From Chondrosia reniformis (Eukaryota > Porifera > Demospongiae > Chondrillida > Chondrillidae), in assembly GCA_947172415.1 (NCBI GenBank), contig OX359198.1, positions 3,503,401 to 3,567,400 on the forward strand: DNA of 64,000 nucleotides, in the 5' to 3' direction. Below are positions 1-12,905 of this stretch, in pieces (position 1 is the first letter of the stretch; the number at the start of each line of letters is the position of its first letter). The notes under the pieces are model-generated. The model was not told the DNA's origin. It searched no databases and saw only the letters and a program-made list of their open reading frames with translations. The translations under genes were made by a program, and so were the position numbers.

Positions 1-45
1 TTGTATGTCCTAGTTGTATATACTAGGTGTATATACTATTAGACA
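1..45 (+). repeat. 13-bp satellite, left-edge fragment
   Basis: About three monomers of the TAGTTGTATGTAC satellite precede the first retroelement copy. The array therefore continues beyond the window and this element lies inside it. Confidence 0.8.
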
Positions 46-56
46 GGCTGTGGCCT

Positions 57-134
57 AGGTGCACCAGTGGTGAAGAAAACCCTGGGTCAACCAGAATAGG
101 TTTTTCCACTGGTGCCTCCCAGGTGGATGCACCT
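57..134 (+). other. inverted repeats in the retroelement 5' leader
   Basis: GCACCAGTGG (61-70) pairs perfectly with CCACTGGTGC (106-115). An alternative outer stem pairs AGGTGCA (57-63) with TGCACCT (128-134). RNA of this leader could fold into a stable structure. R2-like elements often carry a self-cleaving HDV-like ribozyme here, but I could not fit that fold. Confidence 0.55.
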
Positions 135-194
135 GAATGTAATAGCCTTTCTTCGGTCCCCATGACAAACCAACCAGACCTCTAGACCGAGGAC

Positions 195-689
195 ATGGTT
201 AGGGCACTAATTGATTGCTATGAGCGATCTGAACCCAAAAGAGGTGGCTATCAGAAGTGTTTAGAGCAGGAATGGCTGAGCAAATACCCACATTTGCCTC
301 AGACCGGTCGAACCCTTGCCTTCCAAGCCAAAAGGAACTTGGTAGAAGACGGAGTACTGCAAGTAACTGGTAGCCGAGATTTAGATTTGGTTAATGATGC
401 ACCGCAAGGTGCCTCTAGAAGGAGAAGGATCCAAGGGGTGATCTGGAACCTGCAGAGGGATAATATCCTCATGGAGCTCTACCGAGAAAGTAAGCCCATG
501 GAAAAGGGGTATGCCGAGCGGTTGTACCAGGCTTGGAATGCTAAAATGCCAGACCATAAAACCACAAAGGTAGCGCTAACTACAAGAGTTAGTAGAATCC
601 AAAGAGGTCAAGGTCTCTCGAGACTAAACCTTGTGGAACCTGACTCTCGTGGTTTAGCCACCCAACTGAGACTGTGGAGGAAGGTGTGA
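195..689 (+). pseudogene. retrotransposon N-terminal region with two Myb-like repeats
   Basis: This frame starts at an ATG preceded by an in-frame stop at 183-185 and runs 164 residues. Residues 5-55 and 92-142 look like copies of one another. Both follow the pattern L-x3-Y-x2-S-x-P-x3-GY-x3-L-x3-W, then a proline and a basic helix, which resembles a Myb/trihelix DNA-binding unit. They are separated by a basic linker (about 74-80, with RRRR). RLE elements such as R2 use N-terminal zinc-finger and Myb domains to bind their target, so a targeting role is likely but inferred. The frame ends soon after residue 155, and coding similarity continues in another frame from about 671, so a frameshift is probable. 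I recognise the family from memory of similar invertebrate retroelement proteins. Confidence 0.7.
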
Positions 690-1123
690 GAGCCCAGGGA
701 CAGGAAGAGCCACACCAAGTTCAGGCCAGGACTGGACAAAATGATGAGCTGTTTACAGGCCCTGTTGAAACTCCCTCACATTATCATCCCAGTCCCAGGA
801 CAAGTGGCAATGATCATCTGATGCAACTTTTAGGCAAAGCAAAAGATGCCTGTCTCCGAAAGAAACCTGGAGATTTCTCTGATAGAAAACCCTGTGGGGT
901 GGTGCGGTTCAACCATGTTGATACGGCACTGCTTCAGGAGGCCAATGATTGGGTGGAGAAAGAGTGGCAGGAAGGCCCTAGGTCGGCCTGGCACCTGAAC
1001 TGCCTGGTCTACTCTGTTGCTATGGCTGTGAGGGAAAAACAACCAACGAATCGCAGCCATCCAACTAGAGAAGGAAATCAGACAATCAAAAGAGTAGTAA
1101 GAGACAGGAGGTCACATAAGTGA
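671..1123 (+). pseudogene. retrotransposon N-terminal region, continuation (frameshifted)
   Basis: This frame opens after a stop at 668-670 and has no ATG start, so it continues the preceding segment after a frameshift. It contains a stretch rich in Leu, Asn and Trp (around LNCLVYSVAMAVREK) typical of the region just before the RT domain in this type of element. From about 1040 the better reading moves to a third frame (QLEKEIRQSKE), which then meets stops. Coding sequence ends near 1130, where the internal deletion joins it to the 3' tail. The product is not functional. Confidence 0.6.
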
Positions 1124-1140
1124 CATGAAGGCCAAAGGCC

Positions 1141-1362
1141 TTAGGTTTTGTGTATGGAGGTACTCCCTCCTATTATGACGGTCAACTTTGGCCCAACGTG
1201 CACCTGTCTGCTGCTGCCGGAAGGAGGCAAAGCCGAGGCTTCTGGCTAAAAACCCAAAGAAGGGAAAACATAACTGACTGAGGGTTGTCCAAGCCAGACA
1301 CTCCTTGCCTTAGTTAACTAAGGCAGGAAGTAACAAAGTTCTCCATTAAGGCTTTTGTTTCT
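1141..1362 (+). other. 3' tail of retrotransposon copy A
   Basis: From about 1150 the sequence aligns to the reverse complement of 35,556-35,770, including GTATGGAGGTACTCCCTCC, a long GCAGCAGACAGG-type block and the inverted pair CTTAGTTAACTAAG. The last shared bases are at 1362, after which satellite resumes. In RLE elements the 3' untranslated RNA is what the reverse transcriptase recognises. Keeping only the leader and this tail is the form expected of a non-autonomous derivative. Confidence 0.8.
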
Positions 1363-4300
1363 AAAGTATACTAGGTGTATGTACTATTCATATATACTAG
1401 TTATATGTGTATGTACTAGTTATATGTACTAGTTATATGCAGTATTCATGTGTACTAGTTGTATGTACTAATTTTATGCACTAGGAGTATGTGCTAGTTT
1501 TATGTACTAGTTGTATGTACTAGTATTAGGTATACTTAATACTTGTATGTTGTAGTTGCATGTAGTAGATGTATGTATGAATTGTATGTACTGGTTGTAT
1601 GTATATATTACTTGTATGTACTAGCTGTGTACTAGTTGTATATACTAGTTTTATGTGGTAGTTTTATGTTCACTTTCTATGAACTAGCTGTATGTACTAG
1701 TTTCTTGTTGTTCGTACTAGTTGTATTCATGAGTTTTATAATCTCTTTCTATATACTAGTTGCATGTACTAGTTTCTAGCTAGTTGTGTGCACTGGTTGC
1801 GTGTACTAGTTGCAAATATTGCTTGTATGTCCTAGTTGTATATACTAAGTGTATGTACTATTTATATATACTAGTTATATGTGTATGTACTAGTTATATG
1901 TACTAGTTATATGCAGTACTTGTGTGTACAGTTGTATGTACTAATTTTAGGTCTAGTTTTATGTACTAGTTGTAGATACTAGTCGTATGTACAAGTTGTA
2001 AGTTATAGTTATATGTACTAGTTGCATGGAGTAGTTTTATGTACTAGTCGTGAGTAATCGTATGTACTCGTTGCTAGTGTTATGTACTAGTTTTATGTAC
2101 TAGTTGTATGAACTAGTACTAGTTATATTTACTCGTGGAAGATACTAAATGTATGTACTACTTGTATGAACTAGTGTTTTAGACTAGTTGATTGTACTAG
2201 TTCTATTAAGTAGTTATATTTACTAGTTGTATGAACTAGTAACATGTACTAGCTGTATGTAATTGTACTAGGTTTATTTACTAGTTGTAGGTAAAAGTTG
2301 TATGTACAGGTTTAATGTAATAGGTGTATGTACCAATTCTATGTTCTAGTTGTATATACTTGTTGTATGTACTAGTTATGTTGTAGTTGTATTAACTAGT
2401 TTTATGCACCTTTTATGTACTAGTTGTATGAACTAGTTGTATGAACTAGTTGTAGGTACTATTACTGGTAATATTAACTAGTTGTAGGTACTACTTGTAT
2501 GTACTAGTTATATGAACTAGTTGTATGTACTAGTTGTATGTTCTGGTTGCATGTACTATTTTTATGTACTAGTTATATGTCCTAGTTATATGTATAAGTT
2601 ACTAGTTATAAGTTCTAGTTGTACCTTCTAAATGTATGTACTAGTTGTACGTACTAGTTGTGTGTACAAGTTGTAGGCACTAGTTGTAGGTACTGGTAAT
2701 ATTAACAAGTTGTAGGTACTACTTATATGTACTAGTTATATGTACTAGTTTAATGTACTATTTACTAATTGTATGTACTAATTGCATGGCCTGGTTGGAT
2801 GTACTAGTTGTATGAACCAGTAATATGTACTAGTTGTCTGCACTAGTTGTATGTACTAATTGTAGGTCTAGTTTTATGTACTAGTTGTATGAACTAGTCC
2901 TAGTTATATTTACTCAATGAAGATACGAAATGTATGTAGAAGGTGTATGAACTAGTTTTATGGACTAGTTCATTGTACTAGTTGTATGTAGTAGTTATAT
3001 TTACTAGTTGTATGAACCAGTTACATGGACTAGTTGTATGGAGTAGTACTTTGTTTATTTACTGGTTGTAGGTACAAGTTGTATGTACAGGTTTAATGTA
3101 ATGGTTGTGTGTACCAATTGTATGTTCTAGTTTTATATACTAGTTGTATGTACTAGTTATGTTTTAATTGTTTGTGCTAGTTGTGTTAACTAGTTGTATG
3201 CACTATTTATGTACTAGTTGTATGAAATAGTTGTAGGTACTATTACTGGTAATATTAACTAGTTGTAGGTACTACTTGTATGTACTAGTTAAATGTACTA
3301 GTTGTATGTACTACCTACTAGTTGTATGTACTAGTTGTGAGTATTATTTACTAGTTGTATGTACTAGTTGTATGTACTTGTTGTAAGTACTAGTTGTATG
3401 TACTAGTAATATGTACTAGTTGTGTGTACTGGTTGTAAGTAGTCGTTATATGTACTAGTTGTATTAAGTAGTTTTATGTACTAGTTGTATTTCAAATTGT
3501 TTTTACTAGTTGTGTGTACTATTTACTAGTTGTATGTACTAGTTGTATGTACTTGTTGTATGTACTAGTTGTACGTACTACTTATATGTGCTAGTTGTGT
3601 GTAATTGTTGTATGTCCTAGTTATATTTAGTAGTTGTATGTACTAGTTGTATGTACTAGTTGTATGTACTAGTTATATGTACTAGTTGTAGGTTCTAGTT
3701 CTAGTTATACTAGGGACTAGGTAGATCCTAGTTGCAAGTACTAGATACAAGTTGATGTACTTTTATTTTTAGTATGTACTAGTTATATGTGTATGTAATA
3801 AGTATATGTACTAGTTGGGTACTACTTAAATGTACTAGTTGTATGTACTAGATGTTTGTACTATTTGTATGTACTAATTGTATGTACTACTTGATTGTAC
3901 TAATTGTATGTACTAGTACAATTTATTTCTACTAGTTGTAGGCCCTAGTTGTGTGTAGTTGTTGTATGTAATAGTTGTATGTACTAGTTATATGTACTGG
4001 TTGTATGTACTAGTTGTATGTACTAGTTATGTACCAGCTGTATACACTAGTTGTATGTACTACCTTTATGTACTCGTTCTTTGTACTAGTTGTATGTACT
4101 AGTTGCTGTACTAGATATGTACCAATTGTGTATATTACTTGTATATACCAGCTATGTACTAATTATATGGATGAGCTTTATGTACTCTTTCTATGTACTA
4201 GTTGTTTGCACTAGTTTCTATTTCTATGTACTAGTTGTAAGTACTAGTTGTATATACTCGGCACTGGTTGTGTGTACTAGTTGTATATATTACTTTTATG

Positions 4301-7300
4301 TCCTAGTGTTATGTATGAGTTTTATGTACGCTTTCTATGTAATAGTTGCATGTACTAGTTTCTAGTTGTATCTACTAGTTGTATGCACTAGTTGTGCGTA
4401 CTAGTTGTATGTATTACTTGTATGCCCTAGTTGTATGTACTAGGTGTCTATACTATTTATGTATACTAGTTGTATGTCCTACTTGTATATACTAGTTGTA
4501 GGTTCTAGTTCTAGTTATACTAGGTACTAGGTAGATCCTAGTTGAATGTACTAGATACAAGTTGATGTACTATTATGTATGTACTAGTTATATTTGTTTT
4601 TAATAAGTATATGTACTAGTTGAATGTACTAGTTATATGTACTAGTTGTATGTACTAGCTGTATGTAATAGTTACAGATTCTAGCACTAGGTATAGTGGG
4701 TACTAGATAGATAGAAGTTGTATGTACTAGCTGTTTGTACTTTTTCTATGTACTAATTGTACGTACTAGTTGATTGTACTAATTGTATATACTAATGCAA
4801 ATTATATCTACTAGTTGTATGTACTAGTTGTATGTACTAGTTATGTACCAGTTGTATGCACTAGTTTAATGTACTAGTTTTATGTACTTGTTCTATGTAC
4901 TAGTTCTATGTACTAATTTTATGTACTAGGTGTATATACTAGTTTTCTCTACTAGTTGTATGTACTGGTATTAGTTATATTTAATAGTTTTGGTATAATT
5001 GTATGTTGTAGTTGCATGTAGAAGTTGCATGTATGAATTTTATGTACCAGTTGGAGAACTAGTTGCATGTACTAGTTATGTAACAATTGTATGTACTAGT
5101 TGTATGTATTTAATACTTGTATGTACTAGCTATGTACTAGTTGTATGTATATACTAGTTTCTAGTTCTATGCACTAGTTGTACTGGTTGTGTGGACTAGT
5201 TGTTTATAATACTTGTATATCCTAGTTGTATGTACTAGGTGTCCTAGTTATATGTTCTAGTTGTGTCCGATTGTTGTATGTACTCACAATATTTACTATT
5301 TGCACTCATTACATTTGGGTGTATGTACTAGTTGTATTTACTAGTTGTATGTACTAGTTGTATGGAGTAGGTGTATATACTAATTGTATCTACTAGTGTT
5401 TTGTACTAGTACTAGTTGTATTAACTAATTGTAGGTATTGGTTGTGTGAACTAGGTGTATGTAGCCATTATCAACCATTGTATATACTAGTTGTATGTAT
5501 TAGCTGTGTACTAATTGTATGTACTAGTTGTTTGTACTAGTCCTATGTACTAGGTGTAAGTACTATATATATGTACTAGTTATATGTGTATGTACTGAAT
5601 ATATGTATTAGTTTTGTGTAATTGTTGTATGTACTAGTGGTATGCACTAATTGTATGTCATCGTTGTATTTTCTAGTTGTGGGTACTAGTTTTATGTACT
5701 AGTTGTATGCATCATATATATGTACTAGTTGTATGTACTAGTTGTATGAACTAGTTGTAGGTTCTAGTACTAGTTATACTAGGTACTAGTTGTATGTACT
5801 AGTTGTTTGTACTAGTTCTATGTACTCAATACTAGTTGTATGTACTAGTTCTAGGTAATTGTTGTTGGTTCTAGTGCTAGTTGTACCAGGTACTAGGTGG
5901 CTTCTAGTTGTATGTACTAGTTGTTTGTACTATTTGTATGTACTAGTTGTTTGTATTGGTTGTGTTTAATTGTTGTGTGTACCAGTTGTGGGTACTAGTT
6001 GTATGTACTACTTGTGTGTACTAGTTGTATGTACTAGTTGTATGAACTAGTTATATATACTAGGTGTATGTAATATTTATAGTAGTAGTTATATGTGTAC
6101 GTACTTGTTATATGTACTAGTAGTGTGTTGTATATAATAGGTATATTTACCAGTTGTAGTTACTATTTGTTTGTACTAGTTGTATGTAATAGTAACTAGT
6201 TGTATGTACTAGTTGTATGTGTCTAGTTGTATATACTCGTTGTATATACTAGTTGTATGTAATTGTTGCATGTTCTAGTCGCATGTACTAGTTGTATGTT
6301 CTAGCTGTTTGTACTAGTTGTACGTAATAGTTCTATGTACTAGTTTTATGTATTAGTTGTATGTACTAGTTGTATGTAAATCCTAGTTGTTTGTACTAAT
6401 TTTATGTACTAATTGCATGTACTATTTGAATGTATTCTTTGTATGTACTAGTACTAGCTATAGTTTTAGGTTGTGTGTACTAGTTGTATCTACTAGTTGT
6501 AGGTTCTAATTGTTTACACTAATTGTAGATATTAGTCGTATGTACTAGTTGTATGTACTAGTTGCATGCAATTGTTGTATATACTAGTTGTGTGTGCTAG
6601 ATTTAAGTACTAGTACTAGTTATGTTTGCTAGTTGTAATATTTCCTTGTTGTAGGTTCAAGTTGTATATTCCAGTTGTGTGCACTAATGGTAAGTAACAG
6701 TAACTTGTTGTATGCACTATATAGTTGTGTTTTCTAGTTATATGTACTTGTTGTATGTATTAGGTGTATGTACTAGTTAATGGATTAGTTGTATATACTA
6801 GGTGAATGTACTAGTGGTGTGTACTAGTTGTATGAACTCTAGATGTATATACTAGATGTATACTAGTTGTATGTACTAGTTGTGGTTCTAGTTTTATGTA
6901 AAAGTTGTATGTACTAGTTGTGTATACCAGTTGTATGTATTATATATTGCGTGTACTAGTTTTATGAACTAGTTATATGTATCAGTTGTATGTACTATGT
7001 ATATGTACTAGTTTAATGTTCTAGTTGTATGAACTATTTGTACGTACTAGTTGTATGCACTAGATGTGTGTACTACTTCTATGTACTCATTAGTAGTTGT
7101 ATCTACTAGTTGTGTGTTCTTGTTGTATGTACTAGTTGTATGTACTAATACTTGTTATATTTACTAGTCGCAGGTATTAGTTGCGTATACTAGTTGTATG
7201 TACTACTACTAGTTATATTTACTAGGTTTAATTATTAGTTGAATGTATTAATTGTAATTAATAGTTGTATTTACTAGTTGTATATACTAGATGTATTTAC

Positions 7301-7660
7301 TAGTTATATTTACTCATTACTAGCTGTATGTGCCAGTTGTATGTTCTAGTTGTATGTACTAATACTAGTTTTATTTACTAGTCGTAGATACCAGTTGTAT
7401 GTACCAGTTGTATGAACTGGTACTAGGTATATTTAATATTTGTAGGTACTATATGTATGTACTAGTTGTAGGTACTAGATTTATGTTCCAGTTGTAGGTA
7501 GTAGTTGTATGTATTAGTTGTATGTAATAGTTTTAATGTACTCGTTACTAGTTGTTGGTACAAATAGCTTGTACTACATGTATGTACTCATAACTAGTTG
7601 TATGTACTAGCTGAATGTACTAGTAACTAGTTGTGTGTACTAGTTATATGTACTAGTTGT

Positions 7661-7764
7661 ATGTATTAGTAGAATGTACTAGTTGTATGTTCCAGTTGTA
7701 TGTACTAGTTGTATGTATTAGTAGAATGTACTAGTTGTATGTTCCAGTTGTATGTACTAGTTGT
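7661..7764 (+). repeat. exact 52-bp tandem pair (four monomers each)
   Basis: Units 7661-7712 and 7713-7764 are identical. Each consists of four 13-mers: ATGTATTAGTAGA, ATGTACTAGTTGT, ATGTTCCAGTTGT, ATGTACTAGTTGT. This fixes the monomer at 13 bp and shows recent slippage or unequal exchange by whole monomers. Confidence 0.93.
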
Positions 7765-10630
7765 ATGTTCTAATTGTTTGTACTAGTTGTATGCACTAGT
7801 TGTATGTACTCAATACTAGTTGTGTGTACTAGTTGTATGTCCTAGTTATATGTACTGGTTGTATGTTCTAATTGTTTGTACTAGTTGTATGTACTAGTTG
7901 TATGTACACGATACTAGTTTTGTGTACTACTTGTATGTACGAGTTATATGTACTAGTTGTATGTTCTATTTGTGTGTAATCGTTGTATGTACTAGTTATA
8001 TTTAGTAGTTGTATGTAGCAGTTTCATGTACTAGTTGTATATATGCACTATTTATATGTACTAGTTGTACTTATTATTTGTATGTACTAGATGTGTGTTC
8101 CAGTTGTATGTACTTGTTATATTTAGTAGTTGTATGTACTAGTTGAATGTCTAGTTGTTTGTACTTGTTGTATGTACTAGTTGTATGCACTATTTATATG
8201 TACTTCTTTAAGTACTAGTTGTATGTTCTAGTACGCGTTGTACTAGGTACTAGTTAGGTTCTAGTTGGATGTACTAGTTCAATGTACCAGTTGTATGTTC
8301 TAGTTAATGTTCTAGTTGCATACACTATTTATATGTAGTAGTTACCTGTGTATGAATTAGTTTTTTGTTGCAGTTGTGTTTACTAGTTATATGTACTAGT
8401 TGTGTATACTAGTTGAATCTGCTAGTTGTATGTACTAGTTGTATGTACTAGTTGTAAGTACTAGTTGAACATTCGAGTACTAGTTATACTAGGTACTAGG
8501 TGGGTACTAGTTGTATGTACTAGTTGTATGGACTAGTTGTATGTACTACTTGTTTGTACTAGTTGTATGTACTCGATACTCGTTGTATTTACTAGTTGTA
8601 AGTTCTAGTTGTAGGTTCTAGTACTAGTTGTAAGTACTAGTTTAATGTACTAGTTGTATGTTCTAGTTTATGTTCTAGTTGTATATACTATTTATATGTA
8701 CTAGTTACCTGTGTATGGCCTAGTTTTATGTAGTAGTTGTGTGTACTATATAGTTATATGTGTATGTAATAAGTATATGTACTAATTGTATATACTAGCT
8801 GTATTGAAGAGTTATAGGTTCTAGTACTAGTTATAGTGGTTACTAGGTGGGTACAAGTTGTATGTACTAGCTGTTTGTTCTATTTTTATGTACGGATTGT
8901 ATGTACTAGTTGATTTACTAGTTGTATGTACTAGAACAAGTTATATTTATAATTGTAGGTACAAGTTGTATGTAGTAGTTGTGTGTAATAGTTTATGTAC
9001 TAGTTATATGTCCTAGTTGTCTATACTTGGTTTATGTACTTGTTCTATGTACTAGTTGTATGTACTAGTTATATCTAGTACTTGTGTGTACTAGTTGTAT
9101 GTACAAATTTTATGGACTAGGTGTATGGACTAGTTTTATGTACTAGTATTAGTTATATATAATAGTTGTAGGCACAAGTTGTATGTGGTAGTTGCATGTA
9201 GTAGTTGTATAAACAAATTGTTTGTACTAGTTGCATGGACTAGTTATGTACCAATTGTATGTACTAGTTGTATGTATATATTACTTGCATGTACTAGCTT
9301 AGTACTAGTTCTATAATTACTAGTTTTATGTTCACATTCTATGAGCTAGCTGTATGTACTAATGTCTTATTGTTCGTACTAGTTGTATGCACCGGTTGTG
9401 TGTACTAGGTGTATATATTACTTGTGTGTCCTAGTTGTATGTACTGGGTGTATGTACTATTTATATATACTAGTTATATGTGAATGTAGTAGTTATATGT
9501 TCACGTTTTGTCTAATTATTGTATGTACTAACTCTATTTACTATTTGTAGTAACTAGTTGTATGTACTAGTTGTACGTACTAATTGTATGTATTAGGTGT
9601 ATGTACTAGTTGTAAGTTCTAATTGTTTGTACTAGTTGCATGTACTAGTTGTATGTACGAGTTATATGTACTAGTTGTATGTTCTAGTTGGGTGTAATAA
9701 CTGTATGTACTAGTTATACTTTCTAGTTGTAGGTACTAGTTGCATGTATTAGTTGTATGCACTAGTTCTATGCTCTAGTTGTAAGTTCTAGTAGTAGTTA
9801 TACAAGGTACTAGGTAGATCCTAGTTATATTTACTGGATATAAGTTGTATGTAGTAGTTTTACATACAAGATGGGTGTAATTTGTGTACGTACTAGTTGT
9901 ATGTACTAGTTGTATATACTATTTATGTGTACTATTTATATGTGTATGTACTAGTTATCTTTAGTAGTTGTGTGAACTAGGCGTATATACTAGTTGTTTG
10001 TACTAGTTATATGTTCTAGTTGTATGTACTAGTTGTATGCACCATTTATATGGACTAGTTGTATATACTAGTTGTAAGAACTAGTTGTAAGTTCTAGTTC
10101 TAGTTTATACTACGTACTAGATTTGTTCTAGTTGTACGCACTAGTTGTATGTACTAGTTGTTTGTACTAGTTTTATGTACTCAATACAAGTTGTATGTAC
10201 TAGTTGTATGTACTAGTTATATGTACTAGTTGTTTGTACTAGTTGTATGTACTAGTTGTTTGTACTAGTTCTATGTACTAATTGTATGTTCTAGTTATGT
10301 TGTAGTTGTATATAGTATTTATATGTACTAGTGTAATGTAGTAATTGTGTGTACTAGTTATATTTACTGGTTGTGTGTACTAGTTGTATGTTCAAGTACA
10401 AGTTATAACAAAGTTTTAGGTAGGTACTAGTTGTATGTACTAATCGTTTGAACTAGTTCTATATACTAATTGTATATTCAAGTTTTATGTACTAGTTGTA
10501 TGTACTGGTTGTATGTACTATTTATATGTACTAAGTATATGTGTATGTGCTAGTTGTATGTAGTAGTTGTGTGTACTACATGTATATACTAGATGTATAA
10601 AGTAGTTATATGTACTAGTTGTATGTACAA

Positions 10631-11768
10631 GTTATAGGTTCTAGTATTAGTTATACTAGGTACTAGGAAGATTTTAGTTGAATGTACTAGACACAAGTTG
10701 TATATACTATTTGTATGTATTAATTGTGTCTTATTGTTGTATGTACTTGTTGTATGCACTATTTATATGTATTAACTGTATGTACTAGTAGTAAGTACTA
10801 GTTGTATGCTCTAGTACTAGTTATACTAGGTACTAAGTAGGTACTAGTTGTATGTACTAGTTGTATGTACTAGTTGTATGGACTATTTGTATGTACTAGT
10901 TGTTTATACTAGTTGTATGTACTCGATACTAGTTGTATGACTAGGTGTAGATACTAGTTGTAGGTTCTAGTACCAGTTCTACTACGTACTAAGTGGCTTC
11001 TAGTTGTATGTACTAGTTTTATGTACCACTTGTAGGTTCTAGTTTATGTTCTAGCTGTATGTACTATTTATATGTGCTAGTTTTCTGTGAATGCACTAGT
11101 TTATTGTAGTAATTGTGTGTACTAGTTATATTTACATAGTTGTGTGTAGTAGTTGTATGTACTAGTTGTATGTACTATTTATATGTACTGGGTATATGTG
11201 TATGTACTAGTTATAGGTAGTAGTTGTGTGTACTAGGTGTATATACTAGCTGTATGTTCTAGTTATATGTACTAGTTGTATGTACTGGTTGTAGGTTCTA
11301 GTCCTAGTTAAACTAGGTACTAGGTAGGTCCTAGTTGCAAGTACTAGACACAAGTTTTATGTACTATTTGTATGTATTAGTTGTGTGTACTAGTGTTATG
11401 TACTAGTTGTGTGTAGTTGTTGTACGTACTACATGCACTTATTATGAGTATGTACTAGTTGTATGCATTAGTTACATGTACGAGTTGTAAGCACTACTTG
11501 TATGCACTAGTTGTATATATTTTCTGCTGCATGTAATAATTAAAGGTTCTTTATAGTACTAGTTATAATGGGTACTAGGTAAGTACAAGTTGTATGTCCT
11601 ATCTGTTTGTACTATTTGTATGTACTAATTATATGTACTAGTTGTATGTACTAGTTATGTACCACTTGTATATACTAGTTGTATTTAGTAGTTGTAAGTA
11701 CTATTTATATGTACTAGTTATATGTGTATGTACTAGTTTTATGTAGTAGGTGTATGTATTACTTGTAA
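10631..11768 (+). repeat. 1,138-bp satellite segment, tandem copy 1
   Basis: The segment starts at GTTATAGGTTCTAGTATTAG and is followed immediately by a nearly identical copy. By eye the two differ at only a small number of positions, whereas neighbouring monomers differ widely. It is a recent tandem duplication of a large block. Confidence 0.92.
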
Positions 11769-12905
11769 GTTATAGGTTCTAGTATTAGTTATACTAGGTA
11801 CTAGGAAGATTTTAGTTTAATGTACTAGACACAAGTTGTATATACTATTTGTATGTATTAATTGTGTCTTATTGTTGTATGTACTTGTTGTATGCACTAT
11901 TTATATGTATTAACTGTATGTACTAGTAGTAAGTACTAGTTGTATGCTCTAGTACTAGTTATACTAGGTACTAAGTAGGTACTAGTTGTATGTACTAGTT
12001 GTGTGTACTAGTTGTATGGACTATTTGTATGTACTAGTTGTTTGTACTAGTTGTATGTACTCGATACTAGTTGTATGACTAGGTGTAGATACTAGTTGTA
12101 GGTTCTAGTACCAGTTCTACTACGTACTAAGTGGCTTCTAGTTGTATGTACTAGTTTTATGTACCACTTGTAGGTTCTAGTTTATGTTCTAGCTGTATGT
12201 ACTATTTATATGTGCTAGTTTTCTGTGAATGCACTAGTTTATTGTAGTAATTGTGTGTACTAGTTATATTTACATAGTTGTGTGTAGTAGTTGTATGTAC
12301 TAGTTGTATGTACTATTTATATGTACTGGGTATATGTGTATGTACTAGTTATATGTAGTAGTTGTGTGTATTAGGTGTATATACTAGCTGTATGTTCTAG
12401 TTATATGTACTAGTTGTATGTACTGGTTGTAGGTTCTAGTCCTAGTTATAGTAGGTACTAGGTAGGTCCTAGCTGCATGTACTAGACACAAGTTTTATGT
12501 ACTATTTGTATGTACTAGTTGTGTGTACTAGTGTTATGTACTAGTTGTGTGTAGTTGTTGTACGTACTACATGCACTTATTATGAGTATGTACTAGTTGT
12601 ATGCATTAGTTATATGTACGAGTTGTAAGCACTACTTGTATTCACTAGTTGTATATATTTTCTGCTGCATGTAATAATTAAAGGTTCTTTATAGTACTAG
12701 TTATAATGGGTACTAGGTAAGTACAAGTTGTATGTCCTATCTGTTTGTACTATTTGTATGTACTAATTATATGTACTAGTCTTATGTACTAGTTATGTAC
12801 CACTTGTATATACTAGTTGTATTTAGTAGTTGTAAGTACTATTTATATGTACTAGTTATATGTGTATGTACTAGTTTTATGTAGTAGGTGTATGTATTAC
12901 TTGTA
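11769..12905 (+). repeat. 1,138-bp satellite segment, tandem copy 2
   Basis: Second copy of 10,631-11,768 at an offset of 1,138 bp. Shared landmarks include GAAGATTTTAGTT, TATTTTCTGCTGCATG and TAATTAAAGGTTCTTTATAG. Differences are scattered substitutions such as GTTGAATG versus GTTTAATG. Similarity ends at about 12,905, where TAATTAATAG begins. Confidence 0.92.

Larger units (their letters stand above)
41..1362 (+). mobile_element. RLE-type non-LTR retrotransposon, copy A (internally deleted)
   Basis: This non-satellite segment holds a 5' leader, the N-terminal coding part of a retroelement, and a 3' tail. The tail (about 1150-1362) matches, in reverse complement, the tail of copy B at 35,556-35,770, including the terminus TTAAGGCTTTTGTTTCT. 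In copy A the tail follows directly after N-terminal coding sequence, so the reverse transcriptase, zinc knuckle and endonuclease regions are missing. Copy B supplies those, which identifies the family. The 5' edge is set by where satellite similarity stops and is accurate to about 10 bp. No target duplication is recognisable because the flanks are degenerate satellite. Confidence 0.85.

Noticed and set aside
830..1060. Minus-strand frame opposite the retroelement coding part
   Set aside because: Shadow of the plus-strand retroelement frame; no similarity of its own.
4014..4365. Open frames encoding Met-Tyr-Val-Leu-Val-Val-Cys-Thr-Ser repeats, here and at many other array positions on both strands
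   Set aside because: Three 13-bp monomers make 39 bp, so any frame free of stops gives a 13-residue repeat. Composition follows the satellite exactly and no start context or domain supports a gene.
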